The notes under the pieces were generated by a model, which searched no databases, was not told where the DNA came from, and worked only from the letters and a program-made list of their open reading frames with translations. A stretch of DNA of 64,000 nt, from the NCBI GenBank assembly GCA_020466095.1, contig CM035806.1:65692687-65756686 (forward strand), given 5' to 3'. This document shows, piece by piece, positions 22,506 through 33,050 of the stretch. Positions within the stretch are counted from its first letter, which is position 1, and each line of letters opens with the position of its first letter. The DNA is from Chlorops oryzae. Its lineage: Eukaryota; Arthropoda; Insecta; Diptera; Chloropidae. A program made the position numbers and the translations under genes.

Positions 22506-24256
22506 AACAAAAATGATTGAGATTTTTTTTTGCAGTCTTATTCATGATAAACGAAAAAATGACTGCAATCATTTTGCGGGCAATCAAGTGAATTCAAATT
22601 CCAAAATGATTTCATTATTTAACAGCTCTGCGGAAAATTTTGCAAGCAGCCGTCTCTTTTCTTCGCAACGGGAATATGAACCCCATTTCACATTAAAAAG
22701 ACTTAATATTTCAACCGACAGTAATGCAGACATAACACCGGCACGAAAAAGTGCTCCACCGAAATCTACTAAAAAAATAATTTTATCCCCTAAAAATTCC
22801 TCTAAAGAATTTTCTACCCTGAAGACCAGAAAATCCCCTAAATTTAGGGAAGATTTCCCTAAACTGGCAGCACTGGCCAACAAGAAGAAATGCGTGATGG
22901 AATGCGAGCCTACCACCAGACATCTTTTCCGATTTCCCCGCACCGAAATTGAAGCCGACAGGTTTTTGCGGGGTACATGAGCGCGCTTGTAATCACATCC
23001 AAAAACATACATTTGCGAATAATGTTGAAAATATATGGAAGCTTTGTTTTCAAATTCGTATGTTTTGTAGTTGTGATGTGATTATAGGAGTTCCAACTTC
23101 TAGCATGCATTTGTGTTTGCATTTGTCATAAATATTGAAAAGCCAGAAAATGTTCTGGGGTGTCACGGAATTCATTCGCTATCGGATTTGGAATGTCGAG
23201 CAACCGAATTAATCTTTAAATACTGCACTTTGTAGTTATGGAGCTGGATGTTAATTACATTTTCTAAGTGGAATGTGAAATAGGTACACATCTGAAAGCG
23301 AAATATGTAAGGCATCCAGTGTTTTTGATTTTTTCAATTCCGAAAACGATTAAATTCAGTGATACTCAGAAGTACTTTTGTGCCAAGGTAAATTCTTTAC
23401 TTTTTTGAGCAACTTAAATTAATTTGCAAAAAAATAAATTCTTAAAAGTTTCATAAAATGTTTCTTATTTGTTATAATGAAACAGTAACATTACAATTAA
23501 TATAGCAATTAGACTTTCGAAAATTGTTGAACACCATTTCGCACCCTTGCTATTAAATCACCACAATAATTTTTTAATCAATTTTGTTTATGTTCGGCTA
23601 CATTTTTCATCTAAAAATAGAACACCTAGAAAACTAAGGCTTACATTAACTGATGCAGTAGTCGATTGAGAATAATATATATTTTGGGAAAAATATTATT
23701 TTCCATAAATTGGCAAAGAGATTGAATGATTTTCAAGAAATGCAAAATTTCGAATGGAGCCGATTGAGTAGCAAGGGCGCGAATTCTGTTGTAATGTACG
23801 TAATCTACCATAATTAAGATGCAAGAAAAAAAAACAAAATTGTTTTGCTAGTCTGTATTTTGTGTTATTGGATTGTTACATCCCACTAATTTAAATTCGC
23901 CGGCTCAATTTTGGGAGCTTATTCTAAGAGCTCTAGCGTCGGTTCGTATTTTAAAGGAGTGGGATTTAATAATCCTGTTAAGTGTATTTAAAATTTTATT
24001 GAATTCCAGAAGTAGAAAATTGAACGAGTTCGACCAAACACTGTGTTTCGGTCCGGTGTAGGTCAAGAAATCCCGTTTCGGTCGGACTCATAAAATTAAA
24101 TAGAAAAATTTAAGTTGATTAAATTTAAGCGTACATGTAAAATAGCCATTAAATAATTTAATAAACAATGTTTTTATAATTCTTAATTTTCAATAAAATT
24201 TTTTTAAAAAATATACACTTCAACAAGTATTTATGTAGATAGATTTTTTCAGCCTA

Positions 24257-24394
24257 GGCAGTGGCAGCGACAGTGTTTCAAATGTTAGAGAACACTGTTT
24301 GATATGGAACAAATTGCAATACCTACTTTAATATTTTTAATATCAAATAGTGCTATCTAAAATTTCGAAAACTGTCACTGCCACTACCACTGCC
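24257..24394. repeat. Hairpin MITE with GGCAGTGGCAG ends
   Basis: GGCAGTGGCAGCGACAGT (24257 on) pairs imperfectly with ACTGTCACTGCCACTACC...GCC (ending 24394). A central inverted stretch around AACACTGTTTGATA adds to the fold. No TSD assigned. Confidence 0.5.
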
Positions 24395-24431
24395 GTATTG
24401 GAGTTCAGCATTTATTCGTAAAAAAAAATGT

Positions 24432-24541
24432 CCCCTTATTTATAAACACATTTTAAATTTTAAATTCAGATAAAGTTCGATTGTTTTATGGAAATTTTCA
24501 ATTTAATCTGAATTTAAAATTAAAAATGTGTTAATGAATAA
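24432..24541. repeat. Hairpin repeat with TCCCCTTATT ends
   Basis: TCCCCTTATTTATAAACACA (24432 on) is the inverse of TGTGTTAATGAATAAGGGGA (ending 24541). The arms are about 40 bp and include AATTCAGAT/ATCTGAATT. Another small inverted pair (TTCACAAAGCCTC, 24690-24810) follows. Confidence 0.55.
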
Positions 24542-24873
24542 GGGGAAATTTTGTTGTTGTTAAATTTTCGAAATTAAAATGCTTCACGAACACTGTTTAT
24601 GAAATTAAAACGCGCCGAAAGTTAAAAATATTGAAGCTAATTTCAGTATTGAACTTTTATGAATAAGGCAGTTAATTTAACAATTCACAAAGCCTCTTAA
24701 AATCCCTCCTAAATTTATACCCAACCGAATTCTTTTTGTTTCAGAAATGAAAAAATTAGCTTGTGCTAAATTGAAAAGGCATTTTATGAGGCTTTGTGAA
24801 TTTCCTAAGTGCTTTGTGTTCGTGTCAATAAATTCTTCTAAGAGCTTAATTTAAATTTTACATATTTGAATAG

Positions 24874-25334
24874 ACGTCAAGTTTGTTTGGAGTCTTTCGA
24901 GGTCAGAGGTTGGAAACCCGAAAGTTTGTTCGCGTGTGAGAGGAATTTTTCCGAAAAGCAGAAGGTTGGAAAAAAGCTGAAGCAGGATGCCGTACCGGAT
25001 TTAGAACTAATAAATGAAAACTATGTAAGGGGACCCTCCATTGATGAACAAGTTTTCAATTCACAGCCCTCACAAAATTCGTAAGATATTGGTAGCTTCA
25101 ATGTGGTTGACGAAAACATACGTCTCCGCAACGAAGTTGCGGAATTGAAGCGAAAACTTCAAATATCCGAAGAAGGTCAAATCACAAGAAATCGCTTCTT
25201 TACGGGAAAAGACCATCCAAAGTGAAGAAGATTTATTAAATGAAAGAGGGCTGCATCCTCAGGAAGCTATTATTATTCGGCACAGCATTAGTAATGTAAA
25301 CAAAACTCCTCGAGGACGTAGATATGGTGATGAT
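24874..25334 (+). pseudogene. P-like transposase: THAP second half and coiled coil
   Basis: After the acceptor TTTGAATAG the frame reads RQVCLESFEVRGWKPESLFA, then CERNFSEKQ, then LKQDAVPDLEL. This matches the second half of a THAP finger (Trp-Lys-Pro, then the C-x2-H position, then AVP). The zinc-binding His is replaced: CERN stands where C-x2-H is expected, so the finger is probably dead. A stop at 25082-25084 is followed in the same frame by VVDENIRLRNEVAELKRKL, a leucine-zipper-like coil as in P transposases. A frame change near 25165 continues as EIASLREKTIQSEEDLL and IIIRHSISNVNKTPRGRRYG. The block is cut at 25335 by a 671-bp hAT. Confidence 0.68.
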
Positions 25335-26013
25335 CAGGGCTGATCAAAATATTTATTTAAATAATAAATATTTATTTAAATATTTCGACTCTTCTGGGCA
25401 AAAATAAATATATCAGCAAATTTTGATTTTCCGTAAATATTTCGGCTAAAATTTCATATTATATACGAATATGCAGTAGATATACTCGTAAAACTCGTAA
25501 TAAGCATGCTTTCCAATCAGATAAACATAATTCATAACGCTGTGACGATTTGTTTTCAAAAATGGTTACACGTTGCTCTTGCGCGCGTTTCAAATTCATA
25601 AATATGATTCTGTTGTCCACAAAAATACTGGATTTGCTACGTTGCGAAAAATTTCAATGATATTAAGTGGTCATAAATTCAATGAGCCAGATAAATATAT
25701 TGATGAATTAACGCCAAACGAGTTGCAAGCATTTAAATACGCACCAGTCGTCAGCTGTGATGTTGAAAGATCTTTCTCTGATTATAAAAGAGTCTTAGAC
25801 AATAGCCGACGTTCATTCATTTTTTAAAATCTTCGAAAACATCTTATAATTTATTGCAATAAGTTTACTTAAACCAATAATATATGGAAAATACCTTTGA
25901 AATAAATTTTTATCGTAAATATTTATCGCAAATATTTTGAGTGTTTTTTCTTAAATATTAAATAAATAGTTTGAAGTTTTTTCATAAATATTTTGATTAG
26001 CCCTGGTGATGAT
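25327..26013 (+). mobile_element. 671-bp internally deleted hAT, TSD GTGATGAT
   Basis: CAGGGCTGATCAAAATATTT (25335 on) and the complement of its right end, CAGGGCTAATCAAAATATTT (ending 26005), are flanked by GTGATGAT (25327-25334, 26006-26013). Removing it rejoins the P-like reading frame (RRYGDD then IKLISL). Inside, 25573-25860 encodes only a hAT C-terminus: LTPNELQAFKYAPVVSCDVE, RSFSDYKRVL, then an in-frame stop near 25825. It is an internal-deletion derivative retaining the dimerisation domain. Confidence 0.88.
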
Positions 26014-26427
26014 ATTAAACTCATTAGTCTTCAAATTTCCTTTTTGTCACCAGTAGCATATAAATTTCTTAAAAATAATTTTCGATGGCCGTCTGAGGAC
26101 ACATTTTACAATTTTGTAAAGAATTGGCCAAGGGGTCCAGGTCTGGGTGAGTTTACCCTGAAAACTCTCCAAGTTCGAGCTAGTGGGCTCACTGCAGAGC
26201 AGAGATACGTTTCCATCTCTTGTGATGAAATGTCTCTTTGCACGTATCTCCAGTACGACCAAGTGCAGGACCGAATTTAAGGTTTAGCGGATTTCGGTGA
26301 TGAAAATCGAACTTTTCTCAATTGTAATCATGTTTTAGTTTTCATGGTTCAAAGTATTTGAGGTGTTTTTGGCGGCAGCCATTGGCCTATTATTTCTCAA
26401 ATGGACCAGTTCAAAAACAAGTAGTTC
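26014..26427 (+). pseudogene. P-like transposase, central domain with first catalytic Asp
   Basis: Reads ISFLSPVAYKFLKNNFRWPS, then NWPRGPGLGEFTLKTLQ, RYVSISCDEMSLCTYLQYDQ and, after a stop at 26278, FGDENRTFLNCNHVLVFMVQ. A frame change near 26358 leads to FWRQPLAYYFSNGPVQKQ. This order (S-P-A-Y, S-x-DEM, LVFM, QPLAYYFS) is that of P-element/THAP9 transposases; the Asp of CDEM is the likely first catalytic residue. The next residues of the family are on the far side of the LINE, at 29174. Confidence 0.8.
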
Positions 26428-29173
26428 ATAAATATCCGGTTTCGAACTTCTTACTCGAGCTCGAAAACTGTCTGTCAGGTATTCTTTCAAACAACCTCCT
26501 TCTAGTGGGCGATTTCAATTTAGACCTTCTCCTGAACAATGCAACATCCGACAATTACCACGTACTTCTTGCCAAATTCGGACTGTTTTCGTTCCTAAAT
26601 GAATCAACTAGGCCATTGACTGGTTCGTGTCTTGACCATGTTCTGGGTCGTTTTAAAACAATCCAAAATTCATACAACATAATTAATATTGATTTAGGGA
26701 TCTCAGACCATTGCATGACTGGTATATTCTTGGAAATTCCACAGAATCGCTGGAAGATAAAAATAACGCGAAATTTTATACTAAAATAGATTTCAACAAT
26801 CTCAATAACCTCCTTCGTTTAGAAATGTGGGATAATATCTATACTCTTGATGATGCAACGGAAGCCTATTCTCTATTCTTTAGCACTCTGAAAAAATATG
26901 TTAGCATTACTTCGCAGATGCTTAAGTCGAAAAGTCAAAAAGTCAAAAAAATTAAGATGTGGATCAGCGATGAGCTTGCTGAAAAAATTGAACTAAAAAA
27001 TAAACTCGGTTGTAAACTAAAGAAACACCCCAACAACTTGTCTCTAAAAGAGAGATATAAGAAATTGGTATATATTGTCAAAAAGGAAGTTATTAAATCT
27101 AAAGATAATTACTATCGTTCGAAATTCTTAAATTGCGCAGGCAATGTAGGCAAAGAATGGGAATTATTAAATGAATTGACGAATCAATCTCGTAAAAAGA
27201 ACTCTATGATCTCTCTGAAAAGAGGGGAACAGACATGCTCTGACAACGTTTTTGTTGCAAATGAATTCAACAACTATTTTGGTTCGTTAGCTCCCATTTT
27301 CAACATAGAATCCACTTCTAGCTACGACCCTGTCATTCCAGAAGACAGATATACACGTAACAGTTTTGTTTTTGAAAACATCTCTGCTATAGAGGTTGTA
27401 AGGCGAATTAATTCTCTCAATAACTCAAAGTCGTGTGGAATTGATGGAATATCCAATTCTTTAATCAAAAAATTTGCGTTTAACATATCTGACATATTGG
27501 CTCATATATTCAACCTTAGTGTCTGCACGGGTGTATTCCCAAAAGAGCTCAAGCAAGCTGTAGTTATTCCACTTTTCAAAAAAGGTGAACGTGAAAATAA
27601 AGTAAATTACAGACCTATTTCATTACTTCCTGTTATCTCAAAGGTGTTAGAAAAAGCAATAAAAGATCGTGTCATTGACTTTTTGGCTAAGGAAAACATT
27701 CTAAGTCCAAATCAGTTTGGTTTCAGAAATAAACTTTCCACCGAAGATGCACTGCTTCAATTTTGCACCTCGGTAATGAAAGGTTTGGAAAAAAAAGTTC
27801 ATGTGCAAGTCTTTTTGTAGATATAACAAAAGCATTTGACATGGTTAACCATAAAATACTTTTAAATAAACTCCATAGAACTGGTTTCAGAGGTTTCATA
27901 CATTGTTGGTTTACTTCGTACCTGAGCAACCGGTCCCAAAGAGTTAAAAGTGATGATGTTCTAATGAGCCTGTGTTTTTATCGCTTGGTGTTCCGCAAGG
28001 ATCTGTACTAGGACCCATTCTATTTTTAGTCTATATAACTCTGTTTTTAAACTAAACTTCTTTGGGGGCATCACCGCTTTCGCTGATGATTTGGGGATCG
28101 CTTATACTTCAAGGACTAGACTGAACTTAATTTGTGAAATAAATCATGACATTGCAATACTGAGGGAATGGTTTAAAAAACACAAACTTGTAATAAGCTC
28201 TAAAACAAAACTAATGTTTTTCAACTTGAGACCTCTAGACCCTCCGGACATAGATATTTACTACCACGACCCGCAGTGCTTAAGATTTTCAAATGCACAC
28301 ACATCACAGCTTCTTTACAATTATAATTTGAATTGCCATTCTAACTGCTTTAAAATAGAAGCAGTAGATAGTTTCAAATATCTGGGAATAACTATTGACA
28401 GCAGTCTTACGTGGCATAATCATACTTCAATTCTAAAAAACTACATGCGCTGTGCCTTAAGAAAGTTTTACTTTTTATCTAAATCTTGCTCTTTGACGAC
28501 TATGAAAATGTTTTATTATGGAATCGTACATTCAAAATTAAACTATGGTATTGCTTGTTGGGGTGGAGCATACGCAAACAAAATTACTCCACTTTTGGTA
28601 CTGCAAAAAAACATACTAAGAAGGATATGCAACGTTAATCGGGTAACTCCTTCTTTTCAGCTTTTTTTTCATGCAATATTTTACCAATACGTCACCTGTT
28701 CTACTATAAGATCTTGAAAACATTCTGCTCAAAAAACATAAACAATCAACCAAGAATATCCAGGCACAATTTGAGAAGCTCAAATACTAATAACGGTGTG
28801 AATATACCAATTTTTCACAAACATTCTTTCGAAATAGTTTTCCCGTACTGTCCTATAGACTCTTTAATAGTTTGCCATACAGCATAAGGTCTGAAAAAAG
28901 ATTTAAAAACTTGCTAATTTTAGTAAAATCGTGGTTATTTAATTTCAACTATCAGGAAATAGGAACTTTACTTCAACCTATGATCTAATCTTCTCTTTAT
29001 CTTCAACTTAATTTATCTGTCTTTTTAATTCCCGTTTTCGTTCCTACAATTGTCTTTAATTGGCACTTCATACAGTAAGCTTGACTTACTAAAGTAGCCT
29101 TAGGAATCACAATATACTGTAATAATTTAAGCCTTTCATACTTCAATAAAAAAAAAAAATAAAAAATAAATAT
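26428..29173 (+). mobile_element. CR1-group non-LTR retrotransposon (LINE), 5'-truncated
   Basis: The element starts within the endonuclease domain, contains most of the reverse transcriptase and ends in a short A-rich tail (29148-29165). Candidate target duplication ATAAATAT at 26428-26435 and 29166-29173 is AT-rich and so only moderately convincing. The clear return of P-like homology at about 29190 fixes the right border within a few bases. The element shares orientation with the host P-like gene. Confidence 0.78.
26436..28980 (+). pseudogene. LINE endonuclease-reverse transcriptase ORF2, frameshifted
   Basis: Endonuclease C-terminus: LLVGDFNLDLLL and LGISDHCMTG (Asn and Asp-His of the APE-type site). 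Reverse transcriptase follows: SCGIDGISNSLIKK, VVIPLFKKGERENKVNYRPI, NQFGFRNKLSTEDALLQF, VDITKAFDMVNHKILLNKL and ITAFADDLGIAYTSRT (the FADD catalytic pair). The C-terminus has FKYLGITIDSSLTWHNH, LNYGIACWGGAY and ILRRICNVN. Frame breaks near 26720, 27800, 27990 and 28670 show decay. Motif order and the C-terminal pattern point to the CR1/L2/Daphne group; the exact clade is not certain. The enzyme would nick the target and copy its RNA there. Confidence 0.82.
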
Positions 29174-30655
29174 ATCTTTTCGAATCAAGAGAAAAACTTA
29201 TTTCTATTCATTTTAAACCAATTCGCTTAGTTTCTGATCAGGGCAGTAACTTTTATGGACTGATAAAAGATGTTGGAGTCAGTGAATCGAAACCTTTTTC
29301 AATGTAGGGTCTTCAAAAATTTATGTACTTTTTGATTCCCCACACTTATTGAAAAGTACGAGGAATTGTATTTATAAGGCAGATAATATTGTAAATTATA
29401 ATGGCGGAGAGGTAAGCTGGAGCGACATACAACTTCTTTTTGAACTCAGTTCAAAAGGAACTTATAAAGTTGCACACAGTTTAACTCTCCGACATTTAAA
29501 ATTAGATAATTTTACGAAACACCGCTTCTACTTAGCAGCGGAAGTGCTAAGTGACAAAGTTGGTTCGGGCTTAAATGCTTTATATAGTTCAGGAACACTT
29601 CCAAGTTCCGAAGCGCGAACGATGCCAAATACGGCATCGTTCGCCCTTTTTGTTAATTAACTATTTGATTTGTTCAACAGTAGGAATACAGAATCGAAGT
29701 CTGAAATGAAAAGTGTATTTCGCGGTACTGATCGGCAAATCAAATTTTTGATCAAGTCCACGTGCTTTTAAATTCAATTAAAATTTCCGATAAAAACGGT
29801 AGACACAAAACATCCGATTATTGTTGGATAAAAGCTTGGCTGCTAAACATTAGCAGCCTCCTGTGTTTGTGGAAGGTTTTAGAAAAAGAAGGCTTTGCAT
29901 ATGTGGAAACGAGGAAGATCTGCCAGGATGGGTTGGAGCATTTCTTTTCAGAAATCCGCAACCGTACTGATCATGGCGGCAAAGTGAAAGTTTATATGTT
30001 TTCCAAGTCCTATCAAAAACGATGGGTCTTAGACTATTCTCAAGAACTTATTGAAGGCAATTGTACCGTAGAAGAAATTGAAGATGGTCCGTCTTTTAAA
30101 TATGAGAGATATACACAGTTCCAAACCGAAAAGTGTTTAGATTGGGAAAGCTTTCAAGCTATTCGAAGTCCCGAAAGAACGTTTATGCAACGATTTGAAT
30201 TTCGGTTTGATGAAGCCACGGAATTTTTAGAGAAAAATGCCCATGCCTACGTTGCAGGCTGGTTTTATTCGAAGTTTCGGAAGCTTCACCAGTGTGCAAC
30301 TAGTGTTCAGTCTGTCTGCGAAGATGATGGCCCAAATTATGCTTTTTCTTTAGAAAGACAAAATCCGTGTTTTGATACGTTGAAGTCACCAGAGGGGTTT
30401 TTAAAATACTTTGGCAGCCTTGAATCGGAATTTTGTAGCATTTTTAATAGTAGCTGCCATCGCCGTAATATTAGCCAGTTTATTTTTGACCATCTTGCAA
30501 CTTTAACGCCATTTGATTGTTGTAATTTAAATAATTCCGATCAGGTTTTGGCCTGTTTCATTAGAGTAAAAATATTTTTCACTTTAAAATTTTATAATCG
30601 CGAAAGCTGCATTGCAACGGAGGGGAAAAAAGTGCAGCTTACAAGCAATTTTTAA
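29174..30655 (+). pseudogene. P-like transposase, C-terminal half
   Basis: After the LINE the P-like frame resumes: FKPIRLVSDQGSNFYGLIKD (second Asp region), VLFDSPHLLKSTRN, YNGGEVSWSDIQLLFELSSK and DNFTKHRFYLAAEVLSDKV. A stop at 29658-29660 interrupts (FVN, then LFDLFNSRNTESKSEM). From about 29762 in a new frame come WIKAWLLNISSLLCLW, ETRKICQDGLEHFFSEIRNR (a region where P transposases place the catalytic Glu), KVYMFSKSYQKRW and, at the end, CFIRVKIFFTLKFYNRE. The segment order matches THAP9/P transposases over their whole C-terminal half. No P-type terminal repeats were found nearby, so it is unclear whether this was a mobile element or a settled host copy. Confidence 0.83.
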
Positions 30656-31303
30656 AGTTAAGTCATTTTAAAATTTTAGACAATATATTTCTCTTGGCCT
30701 TCGACTCTTAATCTTACTGTTTTTTGTAAGAAAAACAAATGTACATTAGGATTACGTTTCATTATTTATTAATTATAATTAGTTATTTTTATAGTTTTAG
30801 TATTTCATATTTTATATATATACTAGCTGGCACCAAGGCTCGCTCCGCGAGCCTTCGCGCCAGCTTCGTATGACCCGCGCTCGTTTCCTCTCCCGCTACA
30901 GGTTGATATTGGGCAAAAGTAGTAAAAGTGGTAAAGTAGTATGTTTTTAAATACTCTAGGTTTTTATTCATTCTTTGTGTGAAATTTAAACATTATGCTA
31001 TAAATTTTTACTTAAACTACTATCGACCAATAATTCCTCCTCTCCCACGGAAACGTGGCATTGTTTTATGTACTTTACTGTGAATATAATAGACTTAATA
31101 TTCACTGAAATGCGCTTACTCCCGATTTAAATAAAAATACATTTTTTTTTTATGATTTGAAAGTTTGTTACATTAAAATTTTAAATAGCTTGGTGAATTC
31201 GTATTTTTTGCCCAAGCCTACTTTGCTGCTTTTTCATTTTAAATAACCTAGATACCGACTGCAGCGGTAAAATTATTCCCCTATCTAATTTGGGGAATAG
31301 CTG

Positions 31304-32096
31304 TTATCCATCTATCCATCTAACTATCCATCTATCCACCGCACAAAAAGTAAACAAACGGCTACTTTGACAGCGTGCCATCGGAAGACGATCTTCAAAT
31401 TTTCCGTTCAAAATTGTAGCTTGAAGAACATTGCCCATTATTTTTGTTATGACTAATCGTGTACCGTTGCATAGCTTAGGTGCATTTAAATTCCGAAGCA
31501 AAATGATAGGTGAACCAGTGTTAATCGTAAGTTATGTGGTGGCATTCCTGGTAAATCCAGCGAATTCAAAAATTCAACAGGATAATTTACTGCTTCGTCT
31601 GGATTGGTAACAGCGTCGATTGATTTGAACAATATCTCATTGCCGGGCAATGACTGTTGTATTTTAAAGTTAATAGCGTCAACATCGATATTTTTTGCAG
31701 CTAAAATAGCTCGTTCACGAAGCCACGCATGATTAAGATAATTAGCTTTTAAATCTGGAAATATGCTTTCAATCAAAGCATTTTTCGCATTTACCATGTT
31801 GCAGAAATTTCCTGGCAATTTGATGCATCGTGTGTCCCCATGCAATAGTATTGTTCCATTTCCAATGTTGAGCAATTGCTCGGAGAATGATAGTTCCAAT
31901 GGATCGTTTTGCAGTTGAACACGTATATTTGTGTTAAAATATAATGTACTGACATTTCGCCATAGATGTGATTGTTTTGTACACGCGTTGATTTCATCCG
32001 CATATGTAGCGCGGGAATAACGGGCAATGTCTGTCTAAAATCACAGGACAGCAGCAGTACAGCACCACCGAAAAGCCTGCTTTGCTGCCCTTTCAT
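31304..32096 (-). pseudogene. Helitron PIF1-type helicase remnants
   Basis: On the minus strand 32096-31791 shows LFGGAVLLLSCDFRQTLPVI, the Walker-B-like helicase motif of Helitron Rep/Hel proteins (the usual Gly before Asp is Cys here). 31899-31486 shows FSEQLLNIGNGTILL, LPGNFCNMVNAKNALI, YLNHAWLRERAILAAKN and YPVEFLNSLDLPGMPPHNLR. 31501-31304 shows LRNLNAPKLCNGTRLVITK. The three lie in different frames, so the gene is dead. The Rep nuclease and N-terminal helicase parts are absent. In an intact element this enzyme unwinds DNA for rolling-circle-like transposition. Confidence 0.85.
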
Positions 32097-32164
32097 TTTA
32101 AATAACCTAGATACCGGCTGCAGTGCAATCTCGGTAAAATTATTCCCCCATCTAATTTAGGGAA

Positions 32165-32690
32165 TAGGTGTTATCTATCTATCCATCTCTCTATTCATCT
32201 ATCCATCTATCTATCCTTCTATCATCAATCTTTCAACCTATCAATCTGTCAATCAATCAATATTTCAATACATCTATCCATCAATCTATCAATCTGACAT
32301 TCTATCAATCTGTCATTCTATCAATATTTCAATATATTTATCCATAAATCTATCAATCTGTCATCCTATCAATCTTTCAATCTGTCAATCTGTCAATTTA
32401 TCAATTTTTCAATCTATCAACCTATCAATATGTCAATCTATCAATCTATCAATCTTTCAATCTATCAATTTGTCAATCAGTCAATCTATCAATTTCTCAA
32501 TCTATCAATCTTTCAATATATTTATCCATCAATCTATCATTCTGTCAATCTGTTAATTTATCAATCTTTCAATCTATCAACCTACCAATCTCAATCTTTC
32601 AATCTATCAATCTTTTAATATATCAATCAATCAATCTATCAATCTGTCAATCAATCAATCTATCAATCTTTCTATCTATCAATTCTTACA
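32165..32690. repeat. (ATCA/ATCT)-type microsatellite in the Helitron
   Basis: Over 500 bp of TCTATCAATC, TCAATCTA and TGTCAATC variants with frequent small changes. Long open frames through it are a product of the repeat. Confidence 0.85.
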
Positions 32691-32896
32691 ACTCACAAAA
32701 ATGCTGATATCTCACGACACACGCAACAATGTCGCACGCGCACCAATGTCGCACACGCACTAATGTCGCATATAGCTTTAAACATTCAGGCAGACTTCAC
32801 CTTTCAAACAAAAAAAACTGCATGCAAATCGGTTCAGCCAGTGCCGAGAAAGTTCAACACAAACACATTTCGCAACATTATTTTATATATATAGAT

Positions 32897-33050
32897 TTCA
32901 TATATTATATTATATTATATTATATTATATTATATTATATTATATTATATTATATTATATTATATTATATTATATTATATTATATTTATATTATATTATA
33001 TTATATTATATTATATTATATTGTATATTATTTATACTTATAGTATTAGT
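32897..33050. repeat. (ATATT)n microsatellite next to the Helitron end
   Basis: About 28 near-perfect copies of a 5-bp TATTA/ATATT unit. The Helitron terminus abuts it, consistent with AT target choice. Confidence 0.9.

Larger units (their letters stand above)
5802..22875 (-). mobile_element. hAT-1: 17 kb nested hAT insertion with 8-bp TSD
   Basis: The left end CAGTGTTGCCAGTTT (5802 on) and the right end, whose complement reads CAGTGCTGCCAGTTT (ending 22875), are imperfect terminal inverted repeats. The flanking octamers are identical: GCCAACAA at 5794-5801 and 22876-22883. Subterminal CCCCTAAA motifs occur at both ends. Removing the element restores a THAP-encoding frame, which is independent support for the borders. 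Its own transposase fragments are on the minus strand at 6050-8181; everything from about 8374 to 22500 appears to be later insertions. A TSD-bounded span this long with matching ends is unlikely by chance. Confidence 0.85.
5788..22972 (+). pseudogene. P-element/THAP9-like gene, first coding exon split by a 17 kb insertion
   Basis: Coding bases are ATGACAGCCAACAA (5788-5801). The exon resumes after the insertion at 22884-22972, the copies of GCCAACAA (5794-5801, 22876-22883) being the duplicated target. Together they encode the start of a THAP zinc finger: MTANKKKCVMEC, then LFRFP, then ADRFLRG. The first Cys pair (C-x3-C) and the F-x-FP signature of THAP fingers are visible. THAP domains bind DNA at the N-terminus of P-element and THAP9 transposases. 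The frame hits TGA at 22978, and a possible donor GTACAT lies at 22973. The exon-exon phase to the next block (24874) does not match cleanly, so a small indel or another donor must be assumed. The second half of the finger and the rest of the transposase follow at 24874-30655. Confidence 0.68.
22973..24873 (+). other. Probable large intron of the P-like gene
   Basis: Lies between the THAP first-half exon and the exon starting after TTTGAATAG (24873). No coding sequence recognised. It holds three hairpin repeats: 24257-24394 (GGCAGTGGCAG ends), about 24432-24541 (TCCCCTTATT ends) and 24690-24810 (TTCACAAAGCCTC ends). The border phase is not proven. Confidence 0.45.
30823..32895 (-). mobile_element. 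Helitron with both termini (minus strand)
   Basis: Read on the minus strand it starts TCTATATATATAAAATAATG (from 32895), preceded by A. It ends with a GGCTCGC-GGAG-CGAGCC hairpin about 10 bases before GCCAGCTAG (CTAG ending at 30823), followed by T. That is the A|TC...CTRR|T arrangement of Helitrons. It lacks TIRs and a target duplication, as expected. It contains helicase remnants (31304-32096), a long ATCA/ATCT-type microsatellite (32165-32690) and a duplicated block (31223-31330 and 32081-32190). At 2.07 kb it is a deleted derivative. Confidence 0.83.

Noticed and set aside
22513..22980. A 155-codon + strand frame running into the THAP exon
   Set aside because: It crosses the hAT-1 terminus and TSD at 22875; the part before it is transposon end sequence, so this is a chance fusion.
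22584..23012. A 142-codon minus-strand frame over the same region
   Set aside because: Antisense shadow with no recognisable motif; it also crosses the hAT-1 border.
5788..30655. A mobile, canonical P element with 31-bp inverted ends
   Set aside because: No matching terminal repeats or 8-bp duplication found around the outer limits; only the coding relic is supported.
32430..33043. Frames of Ser/Ile/Tyr/Gln repeats and Ile/Tyr/Leu repeats
   Set aside because: Direct translation of the ATCA-type and ATATT microsatellites.
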